Origin: Dugong dugon
Lineage: Eukaryota > Chordata > Mammalia > Sirenia > Dugongidae
DNA length: 64,000 nucleotides
Direction: 5' to 3'
Assembly (NCBI GenBank): GCA_030035585.1
Contig: CM057464.1
Coordinates: 75,252,919 to 75,316,918, forward strand
Shown piece after piece: positions 1-8,680 of the stretch (its first letter is position 1; each line of letters starts with the position of its first letter). A model generated the notes under the pieces. It was given only the letters and a program-made list of their open reading frames with translations. It was not told the origin of the DNA and searched no databases. A program made the translations under genes and the position numbers.

Positions 1-205
1 GTAAGCACTGAATGAAATCCATGACCTATGATTTCCTCACTTCTCCCAAAGAGCCTTGCATATGGCAGGCATATAACAAAAATTTATCAAATGAATTAAT
101 ATTAGCATCGATCTACTGGGCTCCATCCTCTTCTAGAGCAGACACAAACTCTACCCCACTCATGACAAGGTGCCCTAGGGGGTTGATGTGTAGCCACATA
201 CTTAC

Positions 206-332
206 TGAAGCCACATTACTAGCTCGAATTCTATCAATTTCATTGATAAGATAATGCCAGGATACTACACTCTTCATGTTTATGTGGGACTCATGCCAGA
301 GAGTCAGCACATTTTGATACTGTTGCTCAATT
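206..332 (-). CDS. DST: DST exon w18, spectrin repeat after the SH3 module
   Basis: 127 nt, acceptor tatatttcag, donor GTAAGT. It begins with one base completing the Arg codon of w17 and then encodes 42 residues starting [20 protein letters not shown] and ending ...IRASNVAS, at a codon boundary. The pattern W-x5[11 protein letters not shown] is helical spectrin-repeat sequence of the plakin domain, immediately after the SH3-like module. The following DST exon is not in the first 205 bases, so it lies to the left of the window. Confidence 0.95.
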
Positions 333-469
333 CTGAAATATATAAAATAAAACACAGATTAAGCACATTTTCATTCCCTCTGAAAACATGTTACAATATA
401 TCATATTTACTACAGCCTTCTGATCGACCCTGTGGGTCTTTGATAAAGCATTTATTGTTTCTTTAACCT

Positions 470-636
470 TAAAAACCAGTTGCCATCAAGTCAATCCTGA
501 CTCATGGCGACCGCATTTGTGTCAGAGCAGAACTGTGTTCCACAGGGTTTTCAATGGCTACGATTTTTCAGAAGTAGATTGACAAACGTTTCTTCCTATG
601 TACCTCTGAACCACCTTGGTAGCCAAGCACTTAAAA
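470..636 (-). repeat. AfroSINE copy, in the intron between w17 and w18
   Basis: Reverse-orientation SINE: it starts with the tail block (ccagttgccatcaagtcaat, then ctcatggcgacc) and ends near the tRNA-like head (gtagccaagcacttaa). The head is truncated. It ends only 46 bp from the donor side of exon w17. Confidence 0.85.
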
Positions 637-681
637 AAGCCACCCAAAACAGCTTTATGCTCTTAGCTACCGCATACAAAC

Positions 682-836
682 CTGTTCGCAAAGTCAACTG
701 CTTCTTTGTTTGGTGGAGGAACTGTGAAGCACACAGACGGGACCATAGCCTCATTCCCAGTAGGGCTAATGACCTTCCATTTAGCGCGATGAGAATTATT
801 TGCCAATACACATTCATCATCTTTGAAAATAGTTAT
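682..836 (-). CDS. DST: DST exon w17, SH3-like module, second part
   Basis: 155 nt, acceptor tttgaaaccag, donor GTTTGT. It encodes 51 residues plus two bases, starting [14 protein letters not shown], with [19 protein letters not shown] in the middle and [12 protein letters not shown] at the end. With w16 it forms the SH3-like fold that is inserted in a spectrin repeat of plakin domains; the W-x-V and VPSVCF pieces correspond to the usual SH3 tryptophan and 'VPSNYV' region. Known plakin SH3 domains are atypical and not expected to bind classic proline ligands. The donor is weaker than consensus but AG/GT is kept and the frame joins w18 exactly. Confidence 0.95.
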
Positions 837-979
837 CTGGTTTCAAATGAAGAACAGAAGAACCAAATGAAGTCACTGTTAACTAATTTTTTTCCATACC
901 CTATCTTAGGATTTGTGTGTGTGCGTGTTTTATTTTTTGAGGTGGAAAGACTTTTTACTACTAACAAGCAATATGATCC

Positions 980-984
<5 letters not shown>

Positions 985-1027
<43 letters not shown>
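985..1027. repeat. (TA)n microsatellite, about 21 units
   Basis: Uninterrupted alternating TA over 43 bp, 41 to 43 nt from the 3' edge of exon w16 on the intron side. It is likely to vary in length between individuals. Confidence 0.95.
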
Positions 1028-1030
<3 letters not shown>

Positions 1031-1070
1031 TAATGACAGAAACTGGTTTGTTTCTAAGAGTTACAAGTAC

Positions 1071-1223
1071 CTCAATTTGTCTGTAGTCACAGATAGCTTT
1101 GATGGGAATAGAAGTTTTGAGTGGACAGTCAGGATTCCTTGGCTTCAGCTGAATTATTGTTTTTGCTCTCCCCATCAGGCTTGCTACTGTGCTTTTATAC
1201 TGCAAAAGTTCTTCTTTCTCTTC
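1071..1223 (-). CDS. DST: DST exon w16, end of a spectrin repeat and start of the SH3-like module
   Basis: 153 nt, both boundaries at codon edges; acceptor atttcttag, donor GTACTT. It encodes 51 residues: [21 protein letters not shown], then [10 protein letters not shown] and the SH3 start [11 protein letters not shown]. The ALYDY-like element of the SH3 fold is the AICDY segment. A (TA)n microsatellite lies just beyond its donor. Confidence 0.96.
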
Positions 1224-1261
1224 CTAAGAAATAATGAAGATGGATTTTAAAACATACAAGA

Positions 1262-1597
1262 CCTGTACCCTCCATTCCCTCAGGGCGTTATACAAATGAA
1301 ATTTTGTCAGAGAAGCCTTCCCTGACTAGCGGGTCTGAACTTTTAACACCTGCCTATAGCACTTCCCCCTTCCCTAGTTTTTTTGTTTGTTTTCTCTTTA
1401 GCATCTACAACTATTTAACATAGTATACATTTTTTACTTATTTATCATGTTTATTATCTATTTCCCCCTCTAACACGTAAGCACCACAAAGACAGGAATG
1501 CTTGTCTGTTTTGCTCTGTATCTCCAACACCTAAAACAGTGCCTGGCATATAAAAAGGCCTTAGTAAGTATTTGTAGAATGAATGAATGAACACAAA
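1262..1597 (+). repeat. L2 LINE 3' end
   Basis: Typical L2 tail: gagaagccttccctgac, ttatttatcatgtttatt, cagtgcctggcatataaa and a terminal gaatgaatgaatga. It occupies most of the intron between w15 and w16. Confidence 0.8.
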
Positions 1598-1811
1598 AAA
1601 TAGAACACCACTTAAAATATCAAGGCAAATATAAACATTTTTGTTGTATTTGTTACCAAAATACAAAAACTGAGTATTTAAATGCTTGATTGAATGAAGT
1701 GGAAATATCAAAAGGACAATAAAGTTCTGTATACATTAAAAATACAGTAAAAACACTAATCTAATCACTATTATACATTACTGGTTAAAGCATAGGTTTT
1801 TGTACTAGTAC

Positions 1812-1937
1812 CATTGATTCCTGAACAAGGTCTTCGAGCTTGTGAATACTGCTTGATCTATCACAACTGTACTTTCGCTGAATGGCATCTTTTAGATTCC
1901 GTAAGTAATCAGTAGCTTCTTTGGCATCACTGAAAAA
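1812..1937 (-). CDS. DST: DST exon w15, plakin-domain spectrin repeat
   Basis: 126 nt, boundaries at codon edges; acceptor ctttccttag, donor GTACTA. It encodes 42 residues from [20 protein letters not shown] to ...LEDLVQESM. The sequence is amphipathic helix with the [16 protein letters not shown] pattern shared by plakin spectrin repeats. The donor ATG|GTACTA departs from the GTRAGT consensus at positions +4 to +6. No better in-frame GT is needed to reach w16, so I keep this boundary. Confidence 0.93.
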
Positions 1938-2563
1938 CTAAGGAAAGACAAAACCTGGCAGTTAAAGTACTTTAAATGTCAGTAAGGCACAGTGTTGCCA
2001 AGTTCAAGGGTATGGCACAGTGTGTATCACTCGTAAGTGAGAACAGAATAAAAGCACAAGATAACACAATAATCATATCCTTCCTTGAACCAAACAATGA
2101 CTCTTGAACTCTGGATGATTATGAATTAGTAGTATGTGTCCAAAGTTTATTTCTATACTGTGTTTTGGTTGAAGGTCTATTTTACTTCAGGTACAAATAA
2201 TTTTTAAATAGAGATGAACTTCCAAGAATACTTCGGAAGAAAACTTCTGAAGAATAGAAAAAAAGAGTTCATTTCGTTGATTGACTTATCTATAATGAAA
2301 ACATTTCCTTAATAAAAGACACATCTGTAAAGACTTTCTGACATTTTAAGGGGTTTTTAGAGTATTTCTTCCTTCATACAATGTTTCAATGTGTCCTACG
2401 GGACATGAAATAATCCTTATATCCTACAAAGAAAATATTTGTTTATTTCACATCCACATTACATTTATGTTTCTGTATCTTAATACTAAATCATGAACAC
2501 ATTCTCTGCAAGACGTTCAACATCACAAAATCACCTACTGAAGCTGCAATTTTATTTACATAC
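1938..2563. other. Intron between w14 and w15, nothing recognised
   Basis: AT-rich unique-looking intron sequence; no repeat, exon or regulatory motif that I can support. Confidence 0.6.
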
Positions 2564-2659
2564 CTCAAAATATGCAGTGTTCTCCTTTATGTGCTGCTCC
2601 ACACACTGGCAGAGCTGTAAGATCCAGCTCCACTGCGTCTGCATTGCCGCTCTGTAGGC
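2564..2659 (-). CDS. DST: DST exon w14, plakin-domain spectrin repeat
   Basis: 96 nt, 32 codons, phase 0 on both sides; acceptor tttatctttaag, donor GTATGT. It encodes [20 protein letters not shown] followed by [12 protein letters not shown]. The W-x-W-x-LQLC spacing is the conserved core of a spectrin-repeat helix. Confidence 0.96.
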
Positions 2660-3452
2660 CTTAAAGATAAAACATAGCCATCATAACTGGCTGCAGAATC
2701 ATGAGATGTGCATGCAACGATACTCTTGATGCCTTTAAAGAATAGATGATGTAGTTGTTTTAACAGAGTAAGACTTGAAAATGAGAGTAGAAATCTAATC
2801 TAGGAGTTCTCACTTGCACAAAGCCAGTCCTAAAGTTTAAAAATGAATGTTTAAATTAGTTTAGGAGACTTTTCAATTTTTTTAAATGTTCAAATTTCTT
2901 TAGATTTCTTCTTAAAATATACGAACTCTGGCTAGTTTTACATGATGAAAGTATGTAAAATTTGAAATGGATGCAAGCAATCCCTCTCATTTAGAAAACC
3001 AACTCTTTAATCCATTCCATCCCAACCCATACACCTACTCTGTGGAATCCTCAAATATACCTTCTTGCATGAGACCTTCCCTTCATCTTTCCTTTCTCTG
3101 GATTTTTATATTACTACGTCATAAAAGATACCTTCTGAAGCAGAAATATATAATTCTGTAGTTTCTGTCTTTGTTTTTGATTCCAAAACTAGGCCAGAGG
3201 CTCTTCAAGGAAGGAAAAAACATTTATTTACTTTGTTGTTTTTGCCAGGGAAGGATGGGGGGTGGGGAAGAGTAAGAGAAGGGACTTTGTGTTCCCATAT
3301 CAGTGTAATTCTGGATATCGACTACGTATTCTACAACAAAAATATTTGTTTGCTTGGATTTTTATTTAATACAAAGTCTATCATTCATGAGTGTAAAAAT
3401 TAGAGAAACATGTAAAACACCCTTTTACATTTAATGTGAAATTCACTGGCTT

Positions 3453-3467
3453 CCAGCAGGGGGCACT
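3453..3467 (+). promoter_or_regulatory. Candidate CTCF-binding motif
   Basis: The 15-mer CCAGCAGGGGGCACT matches the core CTCF consensus (CCASYAGRKGGCRCY) at every position. Motif match only: occupancy is inference. It lies in a DST intron about 4.5 kb downstream, in transcript sense, of the BPAG1e start. Confidence 0.5.
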
Positions 3468-4454
3468 CCAGATGCTTTCATGACTATCCTAACAATACCT
3501 GTAACTTTTTTCCTTGGTTTGGAAAAACTCATTCCTGTTGTGTTATGTTCAGGCAGGCCTTCTGGGTGGAATGTATAACACAGCATTGAAAATCTGGCAA
3601 CATATCATGATCACATTACCTGCTCTATCAAATTAACTTACTTTGAGTAAACTGGCAATAAAAGACACATTATTGTGCACTGTTAGATTATTAGTTTCTT
3701 TTTTCATTATAAAATATGAAATAGTGTTGATAATTAACCAAATATTATCCATTTATCCACACAAGATACTGGATAGGGCCAAGGGGATCATAAAGATGAG
3801 TAAGGTTTAATTTTATCCCTAGGGCAAGAAACTTTTAGTTAATTATAATTACTAACATTTCTACATAAAAGTGATCAGGTTCACATTCAAATTTTCCATT
3901 CCCATCAAAATTCTTAACCTGTAATCATACTTCCTTAAAGCTTTCATCTCTCTACCCTGAGAAGTATTCTATTTTTAGCCTATCTAGACCCTTGATTATT
4001 CTAATTTCCTTTCCCTACTCTTGCATGTCTTTAACATTTGCATACGGCATCTCATAAGGATTGACAGCCACATGTTATACAAAAGAAGGTCAAACATAAC
4101 ATTCTCAAAACTCTTCCTCTTGAGGCCTAGAATTTTATTAATCTTTTGTGTCATGACTCCCATGAACAGACTATCAGATTCTTTTCCTCAACTCTGATAA
4201 TTTAAAGCATGTCGCTTTTTAAGCAGAGCTTAATTTTTCCATCTGGCAATATATCACATCTGTCTACGTTTGACACTCCTCACCCTCTTAGGTAAACCCC
4301 TGCCACATTTCACATTTAGAAAGTCACCAACTCTGTCTAGCATATGTATCAGGCCTAAAAACCAAACTCACCACCACCAGATGGGCGGTCTGACAAGTTC
4401 CTTCCCAATTCTCCACTTCTGTATTTGAAACATAGTTACAAAACAGAGGTCCCT

Positions 4455-4649
4455 GGATAATGGTTTGTCCTCATCTACTAACCTAAAGGTTGGTGGTTCG
4501 AACCCACCCAGTATAAGAAAGGCCTGGTGGTCTGCTTCTGTAAAGATTACAGCCAAGAAAACCCTATGGAGCAGTTCTACTCTGTAACACACGGGGTTTC
4601 CATGAGTCGGAATCAATTCAATGGCAACAGGTCTGGGTTTTTTGGGTGT
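4455..4649 (+). repeat. AfroSINE copy
   Basis: Forward SINE: 'ctaacctaaaggttggtggt' from the tRNA-like head, cctatggagcagttctactc in the body, atgagtcggaatcaattcaa then a T-rich tail. The 5' end of the head is degraded. Confidence 0.88.
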
Positions 4650-4744
4650 TTTAAAATTTCAAATATGTACTCTACACTATGAGGCCTTGCCAGGATGCTG
4701 TCCCAACACACCTACAAAAATAGGTCATAAATAAAATTATTAAA

Positions 4745-4985
4745 TAAAATAGTAACAGCTGATACTTCTTGAGAGCATACTATGTACCAAGCACTGTATT
4801 TAGTAGTAAGCATTCATTGTTTTTTCTCATTGTCACCACAGTCCTCTTGGTTAGAAGCAACTTCTCCCACTTTCGGTAGAAAAACGAGGGTTAGTAAGAT
4901 TATTTCATTTGCCAAAAGTCACACGGTCAGTAATAAGTAAAATGTCAAATCTCGTAAAAGCAAGACCCTTTGTCTTTACAACAAC
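4745..4985 (-). repeat. MIR SINE relic
   Basis: Shows 'ctatgtaccaagcactgt', 'aaacgagggttagtaagatt' and 'gccaaaagtcacacggtcag', the reverse complement of the MIR core, with old-age divergence. Confidence 0.7.
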
Positions 4986-5244
4986 ACATCTACTCCTCAG
5001 CCACGGGAGCTGACGGGGAGTTGACAAAGATAACTTTATTCCCAGTGATGGGTGACATATTAGGAAACAATAAAACTGAAGGCAACAATCAGTATGACTT
5101 ACCAAAAACGTTTATTTTTGAAATTAGCCAGATTGTAATAAAACTGTACAGTTTGTATTTTTCTATTTATCAGCAATAAAAGAATCTGAAGGGTAATAAT
5201 CAAATGTCAATATTCAATCACAATTGCTAAACTTTCTGACTTAC

Positions 5245-5349
5245 CTCAATAGTTAACCGGGCTGGGTGATTTTCCAGAAGCAGCTGCTCTGCTATGTCCT
5301 GAACTGATTTAATATTTTCTTCCTTTTGATCAAGTTCTCTCATTAACTC
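5245..5349 (-). CDS. DST: DST exon w13, plakin-domain spectrin repeat
   Basis: 105 nt, 35 codons, phase 0/0; acceptor ctttgattag, donor GTAAGT. It encodes [20 protein letters not shown], then [15 protein letters not shown]. The LLLENHPA turn between helices is a strongly conserved plakin spectrin-repeat feature. Confidence 0.97.
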
Positions 5350-5440
5350 CTAATCAAAGAAAGAAAAAAAGAAGCATGTGAGAAAAACACTGAAGCCTGA
5401 AATACAACCTCAGCATTCAAATTACAAAGGTTGTACTTAC

Positions 5441-5602
5441 AGCATGGTAATCTTTTTTCCGAAATACGTTGGTATTTCTTTCACTCCAATCATAAGCAAC
5501 TTCCTCCTCCTCTTTTTCATTCAACCAAATAAGTTCATTAGTTGCCCGAGTTACAAAATTATGAAGTGTGTCAAGGTGTCGTTCTTGATTTCTGGATGTA
5601 TT
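5441..5602 (-). CDS. DST: DST exon w12, plakin-domain spectrin repeat
   Basis: 162 nt, 54 codons, phase 0/0; acceptor ttccttataaag, donor GTAAGT. It encodes [20 protein letters not shown], then [20 protein letters not shown] and [14 protein letters not shown]. The [12 protein letters not shown]-x-AYDWS block is a signature of the spectraplakin plakin domain shared with MACF1. Introns on both sides are under 100 bp. Confidence 0.97.
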
Positions 5603-5680
5603 CTTTATAAGGAAAATCACTATAAGAATCATGTCTTTGCCAAACAGAGATTAAGAGAAACGGAAGGTTAAAAAACTTAC

Positions 5681-5758
5681 CAAGAGTTTTGCATACTGAC
5701 TCTCTAATTTGTGCAACTTCTCTGCATAAGTTAGTTTAAGAGGTGCTGTCATTTGGAT
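5681..5758 (-). CDS. DST: DST exon w11, short spectrin-repeat exon
   Basis: 78 nt, 26 codons, phase 0/0; acceptor tattttttatag, donor GTAAGT. It encodes [20 protein letters not shown] followed by QYAKLL. It is the smallest coding exon here and lies in a tight cluster with w10 and w12. Confidence 0.96.
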
Positions 5759-5912
5759 CTATAAAAAATATGGGGTAAAAAGATAGCAAGGTTAGGAATC
5801 GTAAGGAATTCTGAGCCACACTTAATGTATCTAATATTGAGTTACAGGATCTTTACAGAGCAAAACAATAGTAAGCTAAAATAAAATCTATACAGATTTT
5901 AAACTCACATAC

Positions 5913-6041
5913 CTCACTAAGTTTAGCTTCTTTAAGGCTAGATTCAAATTCTTCAATAGCTCGGTGAACATTTTTATGGTTTTCTAAATGGCTTTCAACA
6001 CTTGGCAAATCTGATCCCCATTCAGTACGGTCCAGTTGCAC
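5913..6041 (-). CDS. DST: DST exon w10, plakin-domain spectrin repeat
   Basis: 129 nt, 43 codons, phase 0/0; acceptor gctgtttaaag, donor GTATGT. It encodes [20 protein letters not shown], then [20 protein letters not shown] and LSE. The DLPSVE[16 protein letters not shown] pattern is a classic spectrin-repeat helix B. The polypyrimidine tract is poor for an acceptor, but the junction with w9 restores the expected protein. Confidence 0.97.
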
Positions 6042-6124
6042 CTTTAAACAGCAAAATACCAGGTTCAAAAAGACACTGATAGCAATAAAGGCTGAAACTA
6101 TCAAGTAAAGTAAACATCTCTTAC

Positions 6125-6587
6125 CTGAATTTCATCCACCCAATTCAAAAGGTCCTGAACAAATTTCATGTTTACTTCCTCTTCTGTTAAATTCTGATCC
6201 AGCAAAGAAGACTTTAGAAGGGGTTTTCGGACCTGCATCAACTTGAGAGTTTGCAATGAATTTGTCTCTACTCCTGAGTGGAAATTTGGAACTAATCCTG
6301 ATGGGAAACCAGGTGTATAAGCCGGAGTGACGGATGGAGTCAGGCAGGAAGTCAGGCCTGAGGACAGGCCTGAAGTCACACTGGAAGACGTCAGGGAAGG
6401 CGGTAAACTCTGGGTCAGCCCTGCGTTCAAACTGGGGTTTAAGGTCTGTGCAAATCCTGAGTTTAAACTCTGAGTGATTCCTGATATCATGAGCTTCGTC
6501 TGTTCTGCCGTCAGCAGGCGTCCTTTACTATACACTGAAGAACATTCATTCCTTAAGGCCATAATTTCATCACGGAGTTTTGCTACC
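6125..6587 (-). CDS. DST: DST exon w9, spectrin helix, Ser/Thr/Pro/Leu-rich linker, next spectrin helix
   Basis: 463 nt, the longest exon here; acceptor ttattgtcag, donor GTAAGA. The first base completes Arg from w8, followed by 154 codons. Residues 1-20 ([20 protein letters not shown]) finish a spectrin helix. Residues about 30-110 form a low-complexity linker of loosely repeating units of 9 to 12 residues such as [23 protein letters not shown] and [18 protein letters not shown]. Residues about 125-154 ([20 protein letters not shown]...) begin the next spectrin repeat. The linker is the strongest single mark that this is DST rather than MACF1. Confidence 0.97.
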
Positions 6588-6870
6588 CTGACAATAAAAT
6601 TAAAAGGGATAAGGTACAAAAAGGCACACTTCTTATACTTTCTCTTTTTCAAATGTCACACGTGAACATTTTAAGTGCAAATATATTGGTTATTACAGTA
6701 TTATTTATACATATCATAAAACATCATTTTTTCTATTACTGATCTCTAAAGAACAAATACCAACTTTATCCACCAAAATATGCCAGAATTAACACAACAT
6801 GTATTTTCCACTGAAAAGAGCATAAAAGTATATTTCGTAAAATTGTCACATTTATATTCCTATCATTACT

Positions 6871-7073
6871 GTTGTTGTTAGTTGCCATCAAGTTGATTCC
6901 GACTCATGGCGACCCCATGTGTGCAGAGAACTGCTCCATAGGATTTTCAAGGCTATGACCTTTCAGAAGATCGCCAGGCCTGTCTTCCGAGGTGCCTCTG
7001 GGTAGGCATGAACTGAGGTGCCTTTCAGCTAGTAATGGAGCCCTTAACTGTCTGTGCCTCCCAGGGACTCCTA
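6871..7073 (-). repeat. AfroSINE copy, in the intron between w8 and w9
   Basis: Reverse orientation: gttgttgttagttgccatca, then ttgattccgactcatggcga, ending with the head remnant cctcccagggactcc. It lies 67 bp from the donor end of w8. Confidence 0.88.
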
Positions 7074-7139
7074 TCCCTACCATCAGTGCCCATGAAATGG
7101 TTATACTGAAGCACAGGTATGAATCAGTGACACTCTTAC

Positions 7140-7294
7140 CTTTGTACTAACTGATCTGACTGGTAATATTTTCCATCAATAAGAATCTGTACATCAATTA
7201 CATGTTGGCGTAGAAGATTCTCACATTCAAGTACATATCCAGCAATTTCTGCTTCATTCTGGAACTGCAGCCCTGACTCTAACCTTTTAGAATC
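7140..7294 (-). CDS. DST: DST exon w8, plakin-domain spectrin repeat
   Basis: 155 nt, 51 codons plus two bases; acceptor tttttttaaatacag, donor GTAAGA. It encodes [20 protein letters not shown], then [20 protein letters not shown] and [11 protein letters not shown], with the final Arg split into w9. It is included in both actin-binding and BPAG1e isoforms. A diverged second copy of this exon with some of its intron lies at about 8681-9020. Confidence 0.97.
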
Positions 7295-7588
7295 CTGTAT
7301 TTAAAAAAATGAAAAACTGAATATTAACTCTGTGAAACAAGTTGCAAAACCAGCCTCAAATATAAAACTCCAAATACTGGAACAGAAGCCCAGCTGAGGT
7401 TTCTTTGTTTTCCCTTTGTTCTCTGTCCCTCAAGAGAACAAACACCAGTAATAATCTTTAACAAAATTTAAACTTCAGAAGAGAAGATATACTAAGAATC
7501 AACCAAATGTTATGCAAAAATGTTAGTTCATCCAAATGCACACTGACCCCCTCTACCATAATCTCAACAGCTCCTAAAATTAACTTAC

Positions 7589-7682
7589 AGACTGGAGAGC
7601 ATTTCGGGCAAGTATCAATTTGTCTTCACAGATGACACTGTCCCTCTGAACTCGGCTGGCAATCTGCTGCAACATTTCCAAC
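7589..7682 (-). CDS. DST: DST exon w7, first exon shared by actin-binding isoforms and BPAG1e
   Basis: 94 nt; acceptor ttcttttag, donor GTAAGT. The first base completes an Arg codon, then 31 codons: [20 protein letters not shown], then [11 protein letters not shown]. Both exon w6 (ending AG) and the BPAG1e first exon (ending AG) join here in the same phase, which makes it the convergence point of two promoters. Confidence 0.97.
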
Positions 7683-7788
7683 CTAAAAGAAGGGACAAAA
7701 TACAATGAAGCCTCTCCCTTTGAAGTTGCACAGTTCACATCCCTGTAAAACACTGCCCACCAAACGAAAAACACAATTGACTCAATAC

Positions 7789-7955
7789 CTGTGTCCATCA
7801 AGGGATTCATTGCCGAAGCTAATGCAAGAGTTGATCAGCGTTGGACCACAATTAACTGAGAGAAAATTTTCATTTGAATCAAGACTGGTTCGAGTGCTAG
7901 TAGTGTTACTAAACACAGAATCACTGCTGTGGTAACTGTAACTGCTACTGTGCAT
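7789..7955 (-). CDS. DST: Alternative first coding exon of the epithelial isoform BPAG1e (BP230)
   Basis: Coding part 167 nt: ATG at 7955-7953, then [40 protein letters not shown] and [15 protein letters not shown], ending AG|GTATTG so that Arg is completed by w7. The sequence matches what I know of the BP230 N-terminus, which has no actin-binding domain and works in hemidesmosomes. The start has A at -3 (aaaATGC). An in-frame upstream ATG at 7997 would add 14 residues (MFNGRRKNIISGIK), but it has T at -3 and is preceded two codons upstream by TAG; I favour the downstream ATG. The 5' UTR probably extends to about 8050. Confidence 0.93.
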
Positions 7956-8076
7956 TTTTATTCCTGAAATAATGTTCTTTCTTCGACCATTAAACATAGA
8001 CTAAAAAGTAGCAAGTCTGCAAAAGGCACAACTTCTAACAGTGATAGGTGACAGCTGAATGTTACACCTTTAATGG

Positions 8077-8240
8077 CTCCTTAAATATGCTTCAACATGC
8101 ATATTCAACACGCAGCAAATGATATGCTGATAACTATTCAAAAGAATCTCGCCTAAAGCCACAGGTTTGCTAGCTGAGGTTTGCCTTTTGTAGTCTGCAT
8201 TAAAACTGTACAAGTATGGACAAAGCACCTGATTGGGGTG
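8077..8240 (-). promoter_or_regulatory. DST: Candidate BPAG1e core promoter (TATA-like and CCAAT box)
   Basis: On the minus strand a TATA-like element, CATATTTAAGG, covers 8079-8089, about 120 bp upstream of the BPAG1e ATG. A CCAAT box, CCCCAATCAGG, covers 8229-8239, about 140 bp further up. A start site near 8050 would give a leader of roughly 95 nt. Keratinocyte-restricted expression of BPAG1e is established; that these motifs are the working elements is inference. Confidence 0.5.
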
Positions 8241-8680
8241 TCACTAAAGAAGATATGCCAAATATTTTCACCAAGAGTCATCCAACTGCAACCACCTAAA
8301 AAACAACTCAGATGCCTCACAGAGGCCCAGATACTATAAAAAAAGACTATTCTGGTAATACCAATCATCAGCTAAAAGAATCCGAACACTCAATTATACC
8401 CTGCATACTGGAAAGGGCCAGGTCTGTACTGTATAACATCAGGCTAAAAGCTAGCACTTATCAAGTGCTTATAACCAAGGACTCTGATGAGAAACAAAGT
8501 ACATTTGTTACTTATTAAATTAACTGAAATAGAATCCATTTACCTTTCTCTGTAAGACCTGCTCTCCGTAATCTTACTTCTAACCATACTGTAGTTACTT
8601 GTGTTTTTTAAAGCCAAAGTGTTAAGTAGAATATTGTTGCAATCTTATAAATTTAACCTGTTTGCACTTGTTTTTCCTTT

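Larger units (their letters stand above)
2660..5244. other. Intron between w13 and w14, 2585 bp
   Basis: It holds a CTCF-type motif (3453-3467), one AfroSINE (4455-4649) and one MIR (4745-4985). The remaining sequence is AT-rich and unremarkable, apart from a short G-rich run near 3257-3268. Confidence 0.7.

Noticed and set aside
504-1250. A 248-codon plus-strand open frame
   Set aside because: It is the antisense of DST exons w16 and w17 joined through a (TA)n microsatellite (giving Tyr-Ile repeats) and part of an AfroSINE; no plus-strand gene evidence.
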